A stretch of 64,000 bases of DNA, taken from contig NZ_FRBW01000004.1 in NCBI RefSeq assembly GCF_900142725.1, positions 124,001-188,000 on the forward strand. Reading direction: 5' to 3'. This document shows, piece by piece, positions 17,958 to 26,794 of this stretch. The position numbers were made by a program, and so were the translations under genes. The notes beneath the pieces were generated by a model. That model was not told the DNA's origin and searched no databases. It saw only the letters and a program-made list of their open reading frames with translations. The DNA comes from Roseibium suaedae. GTDB taxonomy: Bacteria; Pseudomonadota; Alphaproteobacteria; Rhizobiales; Stappiaceae. Position 1 is the first letter of the stretch; each line of letters starts with the position of its first letter.

Positions 17958-19853
17958 ATGACATCTGGCGCAGTGGCGACTGACAGCAAGTTTGATTTCG
18001 ATGTGATCGTGATTGGCGGGGGGCATGCAGGCTGTGAAGCGGCTGCCGCTTCCGCCCGTCTCGGCGCAAACACGGCGCTGGTGACACACCGCTTCGACAC
18101 CATCGGGGTCATGTCCTGTAACCCCGCCATCGGCGGTCTGGGCAAGGGCCATCTGGTGCGCGAGATCGATGCGCTGGACGGCTTGATGGGACGGGTCGCC
18201 GACAAGGGCGGCATCCAGTTCCGCATGCTCAATCTGCGCAAGGGGCCTGCCGTTCGTGGCCCACGTGCGCAGGCTGATCGTAAGCTCTACCGCGAGGCAA
18301 TGCAGGCCGAGATCCGTGCGACGGAGAACCTCACCGTGGTGGAAGGGGAGGCGGATCGTTTCCTCTTTGAAGAGGGTGGCATCAAGGCTGTGGCTCTTGC
18401 GGATGGACGGGTTCTTTCCTGCGGCTCTGTGGTCCTCACCAGTGGTACTTTCCTGCGTGGTCTCATCCACATCGGCGACAAGAAGATCCCTGCTGGCCGT
18501 CAGGGTGAAGGTCCTGCCATGGGGCTCAGCCAGTCGCTGGAAGAGATCGGTTTCGATCTTGGCCGTCTGAAGACCGGGACACCGGCCCGTCTTGATGGCC
18601 GGACCATCGCCTGGGACAAGCTGGAAGTTCAGCCGGGCGACGACAATCCGATCCCGTTTTCCACGATGACGGACAAGATCGATACGCCGCAAGTGCCGTG
18701 TCACATCACCCGCACCACGCCAGAGACACATCGCATTATTCGCGAGAACCTCTCTCGCTCGGCGATGTATTCCGGTGAGATCAAGGGACGTGGTCCGCGC
18801 TACTGCCCCTCGATCGAGGACAAGATCGTTCGCTTTGGCGACCGGGACGGACATCAGATCTTCCTCGAGCCGGAGGGCCTGGATGACCACACCGTCTATC
18901 CGAACGGCATCTCGACCTCCATGCCGGAGGATGCCCAGATCGCGTTTCTGCGCACCATTCCGGGTCTTGAGAATGTCACCGTTCTGCAGCCGGGCTATGC
19001 CATCGAATATGATCACGTCGATCCGCGGGAACTGAAGGCGACCCTGGAAGCGAAACGCTGCAAGGGTCTGTTCCTTGCCGGTCAGATCAATGGCACGACC
19101 GGATATGAGGAGGCTGGCGCGCAGGGACTTGTGGCGGGTTTGAACGCCGCCCTGAAGGTTCAGGGGAGGGATCCTTTTATCGTGGACCGCTCTGCCGGCT
19201 ACATGGGCGTCATGATTGACGACCTGATCACACGGGGCATCACCGAGCCCTACCGGATGTTCACGTCGCGTGCCGAGTATCGCTTGTTGCTTCGTGCCGA
19301 CAATGCGGACCAGAGGCTCACGCCTCTCGGTATTGCGCTTGGATGCGTGTCTGACCGGCGTCGAGTCGCTTTCGAAACGAAGATGCAGCAGATCGAGGAG
19401 GCTCGGGAATTGCTGGAGTCTCTGACTGTGACCCCGAATGAGGCCCGGAAGAAGGGCCTGCCTGTGAACCAGGATGGCATCCGCCGCAGTGCTTTCGACC
19501 TGATGGCCTATCCCGACATGACCATCGAGAAGCTACAGGTGGTCTGGCCCCAGCTGGCCGAGATCGATCCGCAGATCATTGAACAGGTCGCGACCGACGC
19601 GCTCTACGCGGTGTATCTGAACCGGCAGGCTGCGGATATCGAGGCGCTGAAGCGGGATGAGGCATTGGTCATTCCGGAGGGGTTTGACTTCGACCGTCTC
19701 GCTGGTCTTTCCAACGAGCTGAAGCAGAAACTGGCTCTGGTCCGGCCTGCGACCCTTGGTCAGGCGTCCCGGATGGATGGCATGACGCCGGCCGCGTTGA
19801 CCCTGATCCTTTCCCAGCTCAAGCGCCGGGATATCGAGAAGGGGGCCGCTTGA
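17958..19853 (+). CDS. mnmG: tRNA uridine-5-carboxymethylaminomethyl modification enzyme MnmG (GidA)
   Basis: FAD- and NADH-dependent partner of MnmE in wobble-uridine modification. The FAD-binding [10 protein letters not shown] begins at residue 20, followed by the family blocks [26 protein letters not shown] and [12 protein letters not shown]. The C-terminal [15 protein letters not shown] and [16 protein letters not shown] are intact. ATG 17958 gives 631 residues and starts a normal distance before the first strand; GTG 17907 or ATG 17910 would add 16-17 residues without clear ribosome-binding support. rsmG begins one base after the stop. Confidence 0.95.
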   Translation: MTSGAVATDSKFDFDVIVIGGGHAGCEAAAASARLGANTALVTHRFDTIGVMSCNPAIGGLGKGHLVREIDALDGLMGRVADKGGIQFRMLNLRKGPAVRGPRAQADRKLYREAMQAEIRATENLTVVEGEADRFLFEEGGIKAVALADGRVLSCGSVVLTSGTFLRGLIHIGDKKIPAGRQGEGPAMGLSQSLEEIGFDLGRLKTGTPARLDGRTIAWDKLEVQPGDDNPIPFSTMTDKIDTPQVPCHITRTTPETHRIIRENLSRSAMYSGEIKGRGPRYCPSIEDKIVRFGDRDGHQIFLEPEGLDDHTVYPNGISTSMPEDAQIAFLRTIPGLENVTVLQPGYAIEYDHVDPRELKATLEAKRCKGLFLAGQINGTTGYEEAGAQGLVAGLNAALKVQGRDPFIVDRSAGYMGVMIDDLITRGITEPYRMFTSRAEYRLLLRADNADQRLTPLGIALGCVSDRRRVAFETKMQQIEEARELLESLTVTPNEARKKGLPVNQDGIRRSAFDLMAYPDMTIEKLQVVWPQLAEIDPQIIEQVATDALYAVYLNRQAADIEALKRDEALVIPEGFDFDRLAGLSNELKQKLALVRPATLGQASRMDGMTPAALTLILSQLKRRDIEKGAA

Positions 19854-19854
19854 G

Positions 19855-20526
19855 ATGGGGAGCAGTCTGCTGAAAAGCTCTGGAGAAGCTGTGAATAAGC
19901 TGGGGGGTGTTTCACGTGAAACAGTGGAAAGACTCCAGATCTACGTCGACCTGGTTCTGAAGTGGCAGCCCGCACAGAACCTCATTGCCCCTTCGACGAT
20001 CCCGGATATCTGGACACGTCATGTGGTCGACAGCATTCAGACAAAGCGGACTTTGCCGGAGGCGAAGGTCTGGGTCGACATTGGCAGCGGTGCCGGATTC
20101 CCCGGGGTGGTTACAGCTATCCTGCAGGCCGATGATCCGGACGCCCATGTCCACATGATCGAGAGCAACCAGCGCAAGGTGGCATTCCTGCGCACGGCTC
20201 TACGCGAGACCGGTTCACGTGGAACAGTGCATTCGGGACGGATCGAGTCGGTTGCGAAATCATGGTCCCATGGTCCTGTGGATGCGGTGTCTGCGCGCGC
20301 ACTGGCCGCGCTGGATTTGCTTCTGGACCTGTCCGAGCCGTTCACGAGCCAAGGTGCGGTCTGCGTTTTCCACAAAGGTCAAGATTTTCAACGAGAAGTT
20401 AACGAAGCGTCTCACACTTGGACATTCGACATGGTAGAAAAGAAAAGCATTGTTGATCCAACGAGCCGGATGCTTTTGCTTTCCAAGGTTTCCCGCCGGC
20501 TCAGCCAGGAAGGTGTCGGTTCATGA
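19855..20526 (+). CDS. rsmG: 16S rRNA (guanine-527-N7)-methyltransferase RsmG
   Basis: SAM-dependent methyltransferase of 16S rRNA. The SAM-binding motif VDIGSGAGFPGVV (residues about 69-81) and the upstream NLIAPSTIPDIWTRHVVDS block are diagnostic. The 223-residue length is normal. It sits in the compact mnmG-rsmG-parA string: one base after mnmG and overlapping parA by four bases. Two parS-like sites lie inside the gene, the perfect one encoding VSRET near the N-terminus and a weaker one encoding TGSRGTV. Confidence 0.94.
   Translation: MGSSLLKSSGEAVNKLGGVSRETVERLQIYVDLVLKWQPAQNLIAPSTIPDIWTRHVVDSIQTKRTLPEAKVWVDIGSGAGFPGVVTAILQADDPDAHVHMIESNQRKVAFLRTALRETGSRGTVHSGRIESVAKSWSHGPVDAVSARALAALDLLLDLSEPFTSQGAVCVFHKGQDFQREVNEASHTWTFDMVEKKSIVDPTSRMLLLSKVSRRLSQEGVGS
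19908..19923. promoter_or_regulatory. Perfect parS site, inside rsmG
   Basis: TGTTTCACGTGAAACA matches the bacterial parS consensus at all 16 positions. It is 0.6 kb upstream of parA and about 10.7 kb from the candidate origin. Confidence 0.95.
20211..20226. promoter_or_regulatory. Weak parS-like site, inside rsmG
   Basis: CGGTTCACGTGGAACA, 13 of 16 matches, keeps the CACGTG core. It is the weakest of the cluster and may not bind. Confidence 0.5.
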
Positions 20527-21347
20527 GCATGCTTCCAGAAACGCCGCGGGTTCTCGCTCTCGCCAATCAGAAGGGTGGGGTGGGCAAGACCACGACCGCC
20601 ATCAATCTTGGCACCGCGCTCGCCGCCATTGGCGAAAAGGTCCTGGTGATCGATCTCGACCCGCAGGGCAACGCGTCCACCGGTCTTGGCATCGAGCGCC
20701 GTGATCGCGGCCTGTCCACTTACGACGTGCTAAGCGGGGATTGCTCGCTGGATGAGGCGATCAAGGATACGGCTGTGCCGCGTCTCTGGGTGGCTCCGTC
20801 CACCATGGACCTTCTGGGCCTCGAGCTTGAGATTGCCTCTTCCAGTGACCGTGCGTTCCGTCTTCGGGCAGCCATCGAGCAGCTCACGCGCTCGCGCATG
20901 TTCCAGGAGATCGGCTTTACCTATGTGCTCGTCGATTGTCCGCCGTCCTTGAACCTCCTGACGATCAACGCGCTGTCCGCGTCCCATTCCATTCTGGTTC
21001 CGCTTCAGTGCGAGTTTTTCGCGCTGGAAGGTCTCAGTCAGTTGCTCAGCACGGTTGAGCAGGTGCGCAATGCCCTGAACCCGCAGCTGACCATTCATGG
21101 CATCGTCCTGACCATGTATGACAGCCGCAACAACCTGTCTTCTCAGGTGGTGGCAGACGTGCGCGAGACGATGGGTGACGCGGTCTACGACACCGTTATC
21201 CCCCGGAATGTCCGGATTTCCGAAGCGCCGTCCTACGGAAAGCCAGCTCTGCTTTATGACCTGAAATGTTCCGGCAGCCAGGCCTATCTGCGCCTTGCTT
21301 CCGAGATCATTCAGCGGGAACGGGACTTGCGCCGCGTCGCGGCTTGA
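20523..21347 (+). CDS. parA: Chromosome partitioning ATPase ParA
   Basis: Walker-type ATPase that moves ParB-parS complexes during chromosome segregation. The deviant Walker A KGGVGKTT is at residues 17-24, with the second signature lysine in QKGG. Walker B-like YVLVDCPPSLNLL and the ParA switch QCEFFALEGLSQL follow. The 274-residue length and lack of an N-terminal HTH mark a chromosomal (type Ib-like/Soj) ParA, not a plasmid one. Overlaps rsmG by 4 bp (ATGA), and parB follows 179 bp later. Confidence 0.96.
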   Translation: MSMLPETPRVLALANQKGGVGKTTTAINLGTALAAIGEKVLVIDLDPQGNASTGLGIERRDRGLSTYDVLSGDCSLDEAIKDTAVPRLWVAPSTMDLLGLELEIASSSDRAFRLRAAIEQLTRSRMFQEIGFTYVLVDCPPSLNLLTINALSASHSILVPLQCEFFALEGLSQLLSTVEQVRNALNPQLTIHGIVLTMYDSRNNLSSQVVADVRETMGDAVYDTVIPRNVRISEAPSYGKPALLYDLKCSGSQAYLRLASEIIQRERDLRRVAA

Positions 21348-21526
21348 GGCAAGAGCGGCGTTTCAGGAAACGAGTCGGTTCCGATATGGTCTGAGCCAGG
21401 ATCTGGGCCGGGGCCGTAGGCGGACGCGTTTCCTCCAGGTCAGCAGTCACCCATCCGGCAGCGTGTGGTGACTGAGCGATGCTCCAGGCATCGGCTATCG
21501 AACGAGAAGAAAGAACCAGGTGCGGC

Positions 21527-22438
21527 ATGGCTGAAGATACTACCAAGAACAAGCGGCTCGGTCGTGGTCTGGCGGCGCTGATCGGCGATTCCGTCGTTCA
21601 TCAGGACGCTCCTGTCCCTGAGCGCGTTCAGCGTGACAGCCGCAAGGTTCCGATTGAGAACCTTGTTCCGAACCCGCGGAACCCGCGCAAGACCTTCACC
21701 GAGAAGGATCTTTCTGATCTGACGGAATCCTTGCGAGCCAAGGGCATTGTGCAGCCGATCCTCGTGCGTCCGGCTGCCGGCAGCAACGACCGCTTTGAGA
21801 TCATCGCGGGCGAGCGCCGCTGGCGCGCGGCGCAGAGGGCAGGGCTCCACGAGGCTCCGATCATCATCCGTGATGTGACGGACCAGGAAGCACTCGAGCT
21901 CGCAATCATCGAAAACGTTCAGCGCGCCGACCTGAACCCGATTGAAGAAGCCATGGGCTACGACCAGCTCACCGCTGAATTCAACTACAGCCAGGGTGAA
22001 CTGGCCAAGATGATCGGCAAGAGCCGCAGCCATGTCGCCAACACCATGCGCCTGCTGAAGCTTCCGAACTCTGTGAAGGACTATCTCGCGGAAGGTCTTC
22101 TGACCGCAGGCCACGCCCGTGCGCTGATCACGGTTGAAGATCCTGCTGCCCTTGCAGAAGTGATCGTGGAGAAGGGCCTGACCGTCCGTGATGCGGAGAA
22201 GCTGGCGCAGGATCCAGAAGCCCTCAAGAAGCTCCTGTCGGGCATCAAGACGGCCGGTCCGAAGGTCGAGAAGGATGCAGACACCAAGGCCCTGGAAAAG
22301 CGTCTCACGGACGTCCTGGGGCTCAAGGTGGTGGTCGGTCACAAGCGGGGCAAGGAGAGCGGTGATCTCAAGATCAAATATAGCTCTCTTGAGCAGCTGG
22401 ATGAGATCTGCCGCAAGCTGGGCGTTGAGACCCGCTGA
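21527..22438 (+). CDS. parB: Chromosome partitioning protein ParB (Spo0J)
   Basis: CTP-dependent DNA clamp that loads at parS. The N-terminal RLGRGLAALIGD (residues 10-21) is the ParA-contacting region, followed by the CTPase domain with GERRWRA at 95-101 and ENVQRADLNP. The HTH YSQGELAKMIGKSRSHVANTMRLL is present, and the C-terminal dimerisation domain (KRLTDVLGLKVVV...YSSLEQLDEICRKL) closes the protein. Start ATG 21527 (CCAGG upstream) gives 303 residues; the frame is open to 21479. Seven candidate parS sites lie within 8 kb upstream. Confidence 0.96.
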   Translation: MAEDTTKNKRLGRGLAALIGDSVVHQDAPVPERVQRDSRKVPIENLVPNPRNPRKTFTEKDLSDLTESLRAKGIVQPILVRPAAGSNDRFEIIAGERRWRAAQRAGLHEAPIIIRDVTDQEALELAIIENVQRADLNPIEEAMGYDQLTAEFNYSQGELAKMIGKSRSHVANTMRLLKLPNSVKDYLAEGLLTAGHARALITVEDPAALAEVIVEKGLTVRDAEKLAQDPEALKKLLSGIKTAGPKVEKDADTKALEKRLTDVLGLKVVVGHKRGKESGDLKIKYSSLEQLDEICRKLGVETR

Positions 22439-22490
22439 CCTTTGAAGGACATGCGGATCTGATTGGATTCGGATCCGAAAAGTTTTGACG

Positions 22491-22520
22491 AAGGCCGGGG
22501 CAATGCTCCGGCCTTTAGTT
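22491..22520 (+). terminator. Terminator hairpin after parB
   Basis: AAGGCCGG at 22491-22498 pairs with CCGGCCTT at 22508-22515, followed by a mixed T-rich tail. A near-copy of the inner 19 bases recurs at 22707-22725. Confidence 0.75.
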
Positions 22521-22696
22521 TGACGACAAACCCATCCGTTCGTCATCCCGCACGCAGCGAAGCGGAGATGCGGGATCGGTGAGCCGAGGCATGCGGGGGC
22601 AGGCAGCCGATAGAAATCGAAGCTCTTCCGGCGCACCGGTCCCGGCTCGCGCTCCGCTTGGCCGGGATGACGTTCGAGAGCTTGGTACTTTTGTCA
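22521..22696. repeat. Dispersed palindromic element, copy A
   Basis: A 176-bp unit closely related to 26828-26998. The palindromic core (22542-22671) begins GTCATCCCG and ends CGGGATGAC. Its left arm carries CGCAGCGAAGCGGAGA and its right arm the complementary CGCTCCGCTTGGCCGGG, so the whole core can fold into one long hairpin. GACAAA and TTTGTC mark the outer ends. No coding potential is seen, so it is MITE- or REP-like. Confidence 0.85.
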
Positions 22697-22706
22697 GAAG
22701 CCTGAT

Positions 22707-22735
22707 GCCGGGGTGATGCTCCGGCTTTTCTGTTT
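22707..22735 (+). terminator. Second terminator hairpin after parB
   Basis: GCCGGGG and CTCCGGC pair around a short loop (22707-22725), followed by TTTTCTGTTTT. The hairpin copies the one at 22491-22515 with two changes in 19 bases; the palindromic element lies between the two. Confidence 0.75.
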
Positions 22736-22946
22736 TCCTGGCGGATTTCCTGACAGACGCGCGTCGCCGCGTCTCTGTTCCACAGTTCGACCACATCGGG
22801 TTCCTCTGGGGAGATCTTCCTTGGAAATAACCTATTGATATTTATCTTGTTTCTATTCTAGGCGGGCAACGTTCAGTCAATGCCCGAGGTCTTCAAAATC
22901 CGCCGATAGGGTAGGGGCCTTTTGAGCTTTCACGATCCATGCAGGA

Positions 22947-22984
22947 CAAACAAAAACGGCGGCCCGTGAGGACCGCCGTTTCTG
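22947..22984 (-). terminator. Rho-independent terminator of typA
   Basis: AACGGCGG at 22955-22962 pairs with CCGCCGTT at 22973-22980; on the minus strand a T-run follows the stem. It lies 25 bp after the typA stop. Confidence 0.88.
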
Positions 22985-23008
22985 AAGACTGGTGTCTTAT
23001 GCCTGAAA

Positions 23009-24832
23009 TCAGGCAGTGGTCTTGTTGGCAGCGCGTTCGGCACGCTTGCGATCGTTCGGATCCAGGATCGCCTTGCGCAGACGGATGGATTCCGGCGTCA
23101 CTTCCACCAGCTCGTCGTCCGCGATGTAAGACAGAGCGGCTTCCAGCGTCAGACGCTTCGGCGTGGTCAGCTTGACAGCATCGTCCTTGCCCGCAGAGCG
23201 GATGTTGGTGAGCTGCTTGCCCTTCAGAACGTTCACTTCCAGGTCGTTGCCGCGGGTATGTTCGCCAATGATCATGCCGGCATAAACCTTGGTGCCCGGG
23301 TCGATCATCATCGGACCACGGTCTTCCAGGTTGAACAGAGCATAGGCAACGGCCTCACCCTGGGCGTTCGACAGAAGCACGCCGGTGTGGCGGCCCTGGA
23401 TCGGCCCACGGAACGGCTCGTAAGCGTGGAACAGACGGTTGAAGATTGCAGAACCGCGCGTGTCGGACATCAGCTCGGCCTGGTAACCGATCAGACCACG
23501 GGTCGGAGCAGTGAAGACCAGACGGGTGCGGCCACCGCCGGACGGACGCATCTCTAGAAGGTCAGCCTTGCGTTCCTGCAGCTTCTGAACCACTGCGCCG
23601 GAGAACTCTTCATCAACGTCGATGATGACTTCTTCGATCGGCTCGAGGCGGTTGCCATCCTTGTCATACTGGAACACGACGCGCGGACGGCCGACACCCA
23701 GTTCGAAGCCTTCGCGGCGCATGTTTTCGATCAGGATGGCGAGCAGAAGTTCGCCGCGGCCGGATACGATGAACGCGTCCGGCTCATCGGTTTCTTCAAC
23801 CTTCAGAGCCACGTTGCCTTCGGCTTCCTTCATCAGGCGCTCGCGGATGACGCGGGACTGAACCTTGGTGCCTTCGGTGCCTGCCAGCGGGCTGTCGTTG
23901 ACGCGGAAGGTCATGGACAGCGTGGGCGGATCGATCGGCTGTGCGGTCAGCGGCTCGTTGATTTCCGGTGCGCAGAGCGTGTCTGCCACGGTTGCCTTGG
24001 TCAGGCCGGCGATGGAAACGATATCGCCTGCATCACCCTGCTCGATCGCCTGGCGCTCAAGGCCACGGAATGCGAGGATCTTGGACACGCGGCCGGTTTC
24101 GACCTGCTTGCCATCGCGGCTCAGGGCCTTGATCGGCATGTTCGGAATGGCGGTGCCGGATACGATACGGCCGGTCAGAATGCGGCCGAGGAACGGGTCG
24201 GACTGGATCGTGGTGGCCAGCATCTTGAAAGCGCCCGGCTCAGCTGCCGGCGGTGCGACCTTGTCCAGAACCATGTCAAACAGCGGAGCCATGCTGTCCT
24301 TCGGGCCATCCGGCTCGGTGGACATCCATTCCTGCTTGGCGGAACCGTAGAGAACCGGGAAGTCGAGCTGCTCTTCGTTGGCATCAAGAGATGCGAACAG
24401 GTCGAACACTTCGTCCAGCACTTCGTCTGCACGCTGTTCCGGCTTGTCGATCTTGTTGATCGCGACGATCGGCTTCAGGCCGAGCTTCAGCGCCTTGCCA
24501 AGAACGAACTTTGTCTGCGGCATCGGGCCTTCAGCGGCGTCCACCAGCAGGACCACACCGTCGACCATGTGCAGGATACGCTCGACTTCACCACCGAAGT
24601 CGGCGTGGCCCGGGGTGTCCACGATGTTGATGCGGGTGTCGTTCCAGACCAGCGAGGTGACCTTGGCAAGAATGGTAATGCCGCGTTCGCGCTCGATGTC
24701 GTTGCTGTCCATCATGCGCTCTTCTGTCCGCTGGTTGTCGCGGAATGCGCCAGATTTCTTGAGCAGAACGTCGATCAGGGTTGTCTTGCCGTGGTCGACG
24801 TGGGCAATGATGGCGATATTTCGGAGATTCAT
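23009..24832 (-). CDS. typA: Ribosome-associated translational GTPase TypA/BipA
   Basis: Ribosome-binding GTPase involved in 50S assembly and stress/cold responses. The protein starts MNLRNIAIIAHVDHGKTTLID, placing the G1 loop AHVDHGKTT at residues 10-18. DTPGHADFGGEV (G3) and NKIDKPEQR (G4) follow, and the BipA-specific C-terminal domains contain RGLIGYQAELMSDTRGSA. 607 residues from ATG 24832, where GGAG lies about 10 bases upstream. The frame stays open to 25003, but that part covers the leader hairpin and has no family similarity. Monocistronic with a strong terminator. Confidence 0.96.
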   Translation of the reverse strand: MNLRNIAIIAHVDHGKTTLIDVLLKKSGAFRDNQRTEERMMDSNDIERERGITILAKVTSLVWNDTRINIVDTPGHADFGGEVERILHMVDGVVLLVDAAEGPMPQTKFVLGKALKLGLKPIVAINKIDKPEQRADEVLDEVFDLFASLDANEEQLDFPVLYGSAKQEWMSTEPDGPKDSMAPLFDMVLDKVAPPAAEPGAFKMLATTIQSDPFLGRILTGRIVSGTAIPNMPIKALSRDGKQVETGRVSKILAFRGLERQAIEQGDAGDIVSIAGLTKATVADTLCAPEINEPLTAQPIDPPTLSMTFRVNDSPLAGTEGTKVQSRVIRERLMKEAEGNVALKVEETDEPDAFIVSGRGELLLAILIENMRREGFELGVGRPRVVFQYDKDGNRLEPIEEVIIDVDEEFSGAVVQKLQERKADLLEMRPSGGGRTRLVFTAPTRGLIGYQAELMSDTRGSAIFNRLFHAYEPFRGPIQGRHTGVLLSNAQGEAVAYALFNLEDRGPMMIDPGTKVYAGMIIGEHTRGNDLEVNVLKGKQLTNIRSAGKDDAVKLTTPKRLTLEAALSYIADDELVEVTPESIRLRKAILDPNDRKRAERAANKTTA

Positions 24833-24845
24833 GTCAGGCTCCAAA

Positions 24846-24882
24846 AAGACACTGCGGGCCTTTGGGGCCCGCAGGTGTGTCT
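24846..24882 (-). promoter_or_regulatory. Strong hairpin in the typA leader (possible attenuator)
   Basis: CTGCGGGCC at 24852-24860 and GGCCCGCAG at 24866-24874 form a perfect 9-bp stem. AAGACA and TGTCTT extend it with a small bulge. On the typA strand it is followed by TGTCTTTTTGG and then the ribosome-binding site. The shape is that of an intrinsic terminator placed inside a 5' leader. Confidence 0.65.
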
Positions 24883-24989
24883 TGGCTCTCGTTTTCCGGG
24901 ATTCAGCCTGATAGGCCGAAATTTGCGGTCTATATAGTCTGAATGGCTGGTTTGTGCAATGCAGTGACGGCAGTTTGCGGCGAGCTTGC

Positions 24990-25030
24990 TTGACATTAGT
25001 CAATTCAGAGCTACATCATAAGGTAGCCTT
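24990..25030 (+). promoter_or_regulatory. Promoter and palindrome upstream of the MarR gene
   Basis: TTGACA (24990-24995) is a good -35 box, with a poor -10 near 25012-25022. The palindrome AAGG-TAG-CCTT (25020-25030) lies just downstream, where a MarR autorepressor would bind. Assignment to the adjacent regulator is inference. Confidence 0.5.
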
Positions 25031-25046
25031 ACTAATTGGAGATTTC

Positions 25047-25508
25047 ATGAAGCCTCTGGCTCCAGAATCAAGCATCACGCTGATGATCGTGGATACTGCC
25101 CGCCTGCTCCGTAAAAGGTTCGAGATCGCTCTCTCCCATGTGGACACGGGTTTGACCGTGGCTGAGGCGCGGGCCTTAGCGTTCATCTGGCGCAATCCCG
25201 GGCTTCGGCAGACGGCTCTTGCCGACCGCATGAACGTCGAGCCGATGACGCTCGTTGGCTATCTGGATGCGCTGGAACGGGCCGGGTTGATTGTCCGCCA
25301 GGCCGATCCGGCCGACCGTCGTGCAAAGCTGATCGTGCTCACGGAAGAGGCCGATCCGGTTCTGGACAAGATTGGTGCCGTCATGAAGGACCTCCGTGAA
25401 GAGGTGCTTTTCGGGTTGTCGGAGGATCAACGGAAGCTTCTTGAAGGACTTCTGGGAACCTTGAAAGACAATCTCCTGAACGTCGAAACAGAAGCCTTAA
25501 CCAGGTAA
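25047..25508 (+). CDS. MarR family transcriptional regulator
   Basis: A 153-residue winged-helix regulator starting MKPLAPESSITLMIVDTARLL, with the helix-turn-helix NPGLRQTALADRMNVEPMTLVGYLDALERAGLI (residues about 50-83) and wing RQADPADRRAKLIVLTEEA. Start ATG 25047 has TTGGAG 7 bases upstream. It precedes an MFS efflux pump by 62 bp on the same strand, the classic layout in which MarR represses an operon of itself and the pump until a drug-like ligand binds. Confidence 0.9.
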   Translation: MKPLAPESSITLMIVDTARLLRKRFEIALSHVDTGLTVAEARALAFIWRNPGLRQTALADRMNVEPMTLVGYLDALERAGLIVRQADPADRRAKLIVLTEEADPVLDKIGAVMKDLREEVLFGLSEDQRKLLEGLLGTLKDNLLNVETEALTR

Positions 25509-25570
25509 CCCAATTTGGTCCGGATCCCGTTGCGTGGGGAGGCCAGGTCCAGGAAACGTCCTGCAAACCA

Positions 25571-26785
25571 ATGAAAATGGAACCCCCTTCGCATTCTGCG
25601 CCGCCCATGAGCGTGCTGCGGACGTCGATCCTCGGTGCGGCGCTGGTCGCCATCGGCCCGATCACCATGGCGCTCTATACGCCAGCCATGCCAGCGCTGG
25701 CGGTCGACTTCGGAACGACGGAGTCCATGATCAAGCTGACACTGACGGCCTATTTTGCCGGCTTCGCAGTGACCCAGCTTCTATGCGGCCCCCTCACCGA
25801 TGCCTTTGGCCGCAAACCGGTTACCCTTGCCTTCCTGACCCTTTATCTGACCTCGACGGTGCTGGCGAGTTTTGCGCCGACGGTCGAGTGGATGATGATT
25901 GCAAGAACCTTGCAAGGGATCGGGGCAGCGGTGGGCATCTCCGTGTCACGTTCGATTGTCCGCGATCAGTATACCGGTCAGCAGTCTGCACAGATCATGA
26001 ATACGGTTGCCACCATGCTCGCTCTCGGGCCGGCTGCCTCCCCTACTCTCGGCGGGTTTATTCTGGAGCTCTTCGGCTGGCGGGAAATTTTCTACTGCAT
26101 GATCGGCTATGGCCTGATCCTGATGGTGGCCGTCGCGCTGTTTCAGCCGGAAACCAACCGGTTCCTGTCCCTGTCCAACATTCATCCGGGCCGGTTGCTG
26201 CGCAATTACGCGACCTTGCTGAAAGATAGCCGCTTCATGCGGCCGAGCCTGCTTCTCGGCTTTTGCCTGGGCAACATCTACACGATGGCAACCGTCCAGC
26301 CTTTCGTGCTCATCCATGCGGTTGGGCTCACGCCATCCCAGTTCGGCATGGGCATGATGTTGCAGTCCTTTTCCTTCATTTCCGGAACGCTTGTGTCTGG
26401 CCGCCTGCTCAAGCGCATGGATGCGGAGCGTCTGGTGCCGATCGGAATGGCGGGCATGATGATTGGGGCGATTGCCATGATCGTGCTCTTGCGGGCATTC
26501 CCGCCAAGCTATCTGACGGTCATGGGACCCGTCGGCATCTTTGCCTTCTCGCTGTCCTTCGTGCTGCCAGCTTGTCTGACCAATGCCATGCGTGATTTTC
26601 CGCAAATTGCAGGCGCTGCCTCCTCCATGGTTGGCTTCCTGCAGTTCGGCGGCGGCATTGCCGGCAGTCTGATGATTGCGTCCCTGGGCGATCCCCTCCT
26701 CGGCATGCAGACCATTGTTCCAGCCATGCCGATCACGGGCATCCTGATCTATCTTCTGATGGGATTGCGCGCGAAGTCGGCCTGA
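25571..26785 (+). CDS. MFS transporter, Bcr/CflA-type drug efflux
   Basis: A 404-residue inner-membrane protein with about 12 hydrophobic segments. It has the family motifs MALYTPAMPALAVDFGTTE in helix 1, GPLTDAFGRKPV (motif A, loop 2-3) and RTLQGIGAAVGISVSRSIVRD (helix 4-5), typical of the Bcr/CflA group of proton-driven exporters of chloramphenicol- or bicyclomycin-like compounds. The substrate cannot be read from sequence. Probably controlled by the MarR gene upstream. Start ATG 25571; ATG 25577 and 25607 are alternatives because no ribosome-binding site is strong. Confidence 0.9.
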   Translation: MKMEPPSHSAPPMSVLRTSILGAALVAIGPITMALYTPAMPALAVDFGTTESMIKLTLTAYFAGFAVTQLLCGPLTDAFGRKPVTLAFLTLYLTSTVLASFAPTVEWMMIARTLQGIGAAVGISVSRSIVRDQYTGQQSAQIMNTVATMLALGPAASPTLGGFILELFGWREIFYCMIGYGLILMVAVALFQPETNRFLSLSNIHPGRLLRNYATLLKDSRFMRPSLLLGFCLGNIYTMATVQPFVLIHAVGLTPSQFGMGMMLQSFSFISGTLVSGRLLKRMDAERLVPIGMAGMMIGAIAMIVLLRAFPPSYLTVMGPVGIFAFSLSFVLPACLTNAMRDFPQIAGAASSMVGFLQFGGGIAGSLMIASLGDPLLGMQTIVPAMPITGILIYLLMGLRAKSA

Positions 26786-26794
26786 ATGCAAACA

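Larger units (their letters stand above)
22439..23008. other. parB-typA intergenic region
   Basis: A 570-bp non-coding gap. From left to right it holds a hairpin terminator, a palindromic repeat element, a second near-copy of the terminator, about 200 bp of AT-richer sequence with no recognised feature (22740-22940), and the typA terminator. Short minus-strand frames inside the palindrome look artefactual. Confidence 0.7.

Noticed and set aside
21360..21371. GTTTC-AG-GAAAC between parA and parB as a parS site
   Set aside because: The arms resemble parS but the central CACGTG is missing and the length is too short.
22543..22796. Small minus-strand genes inside palindromic element A
   Set aside because: The frames arise from the palindrome itself, are arginine-rich with no motif, and copy B does not keep them open in the same way.
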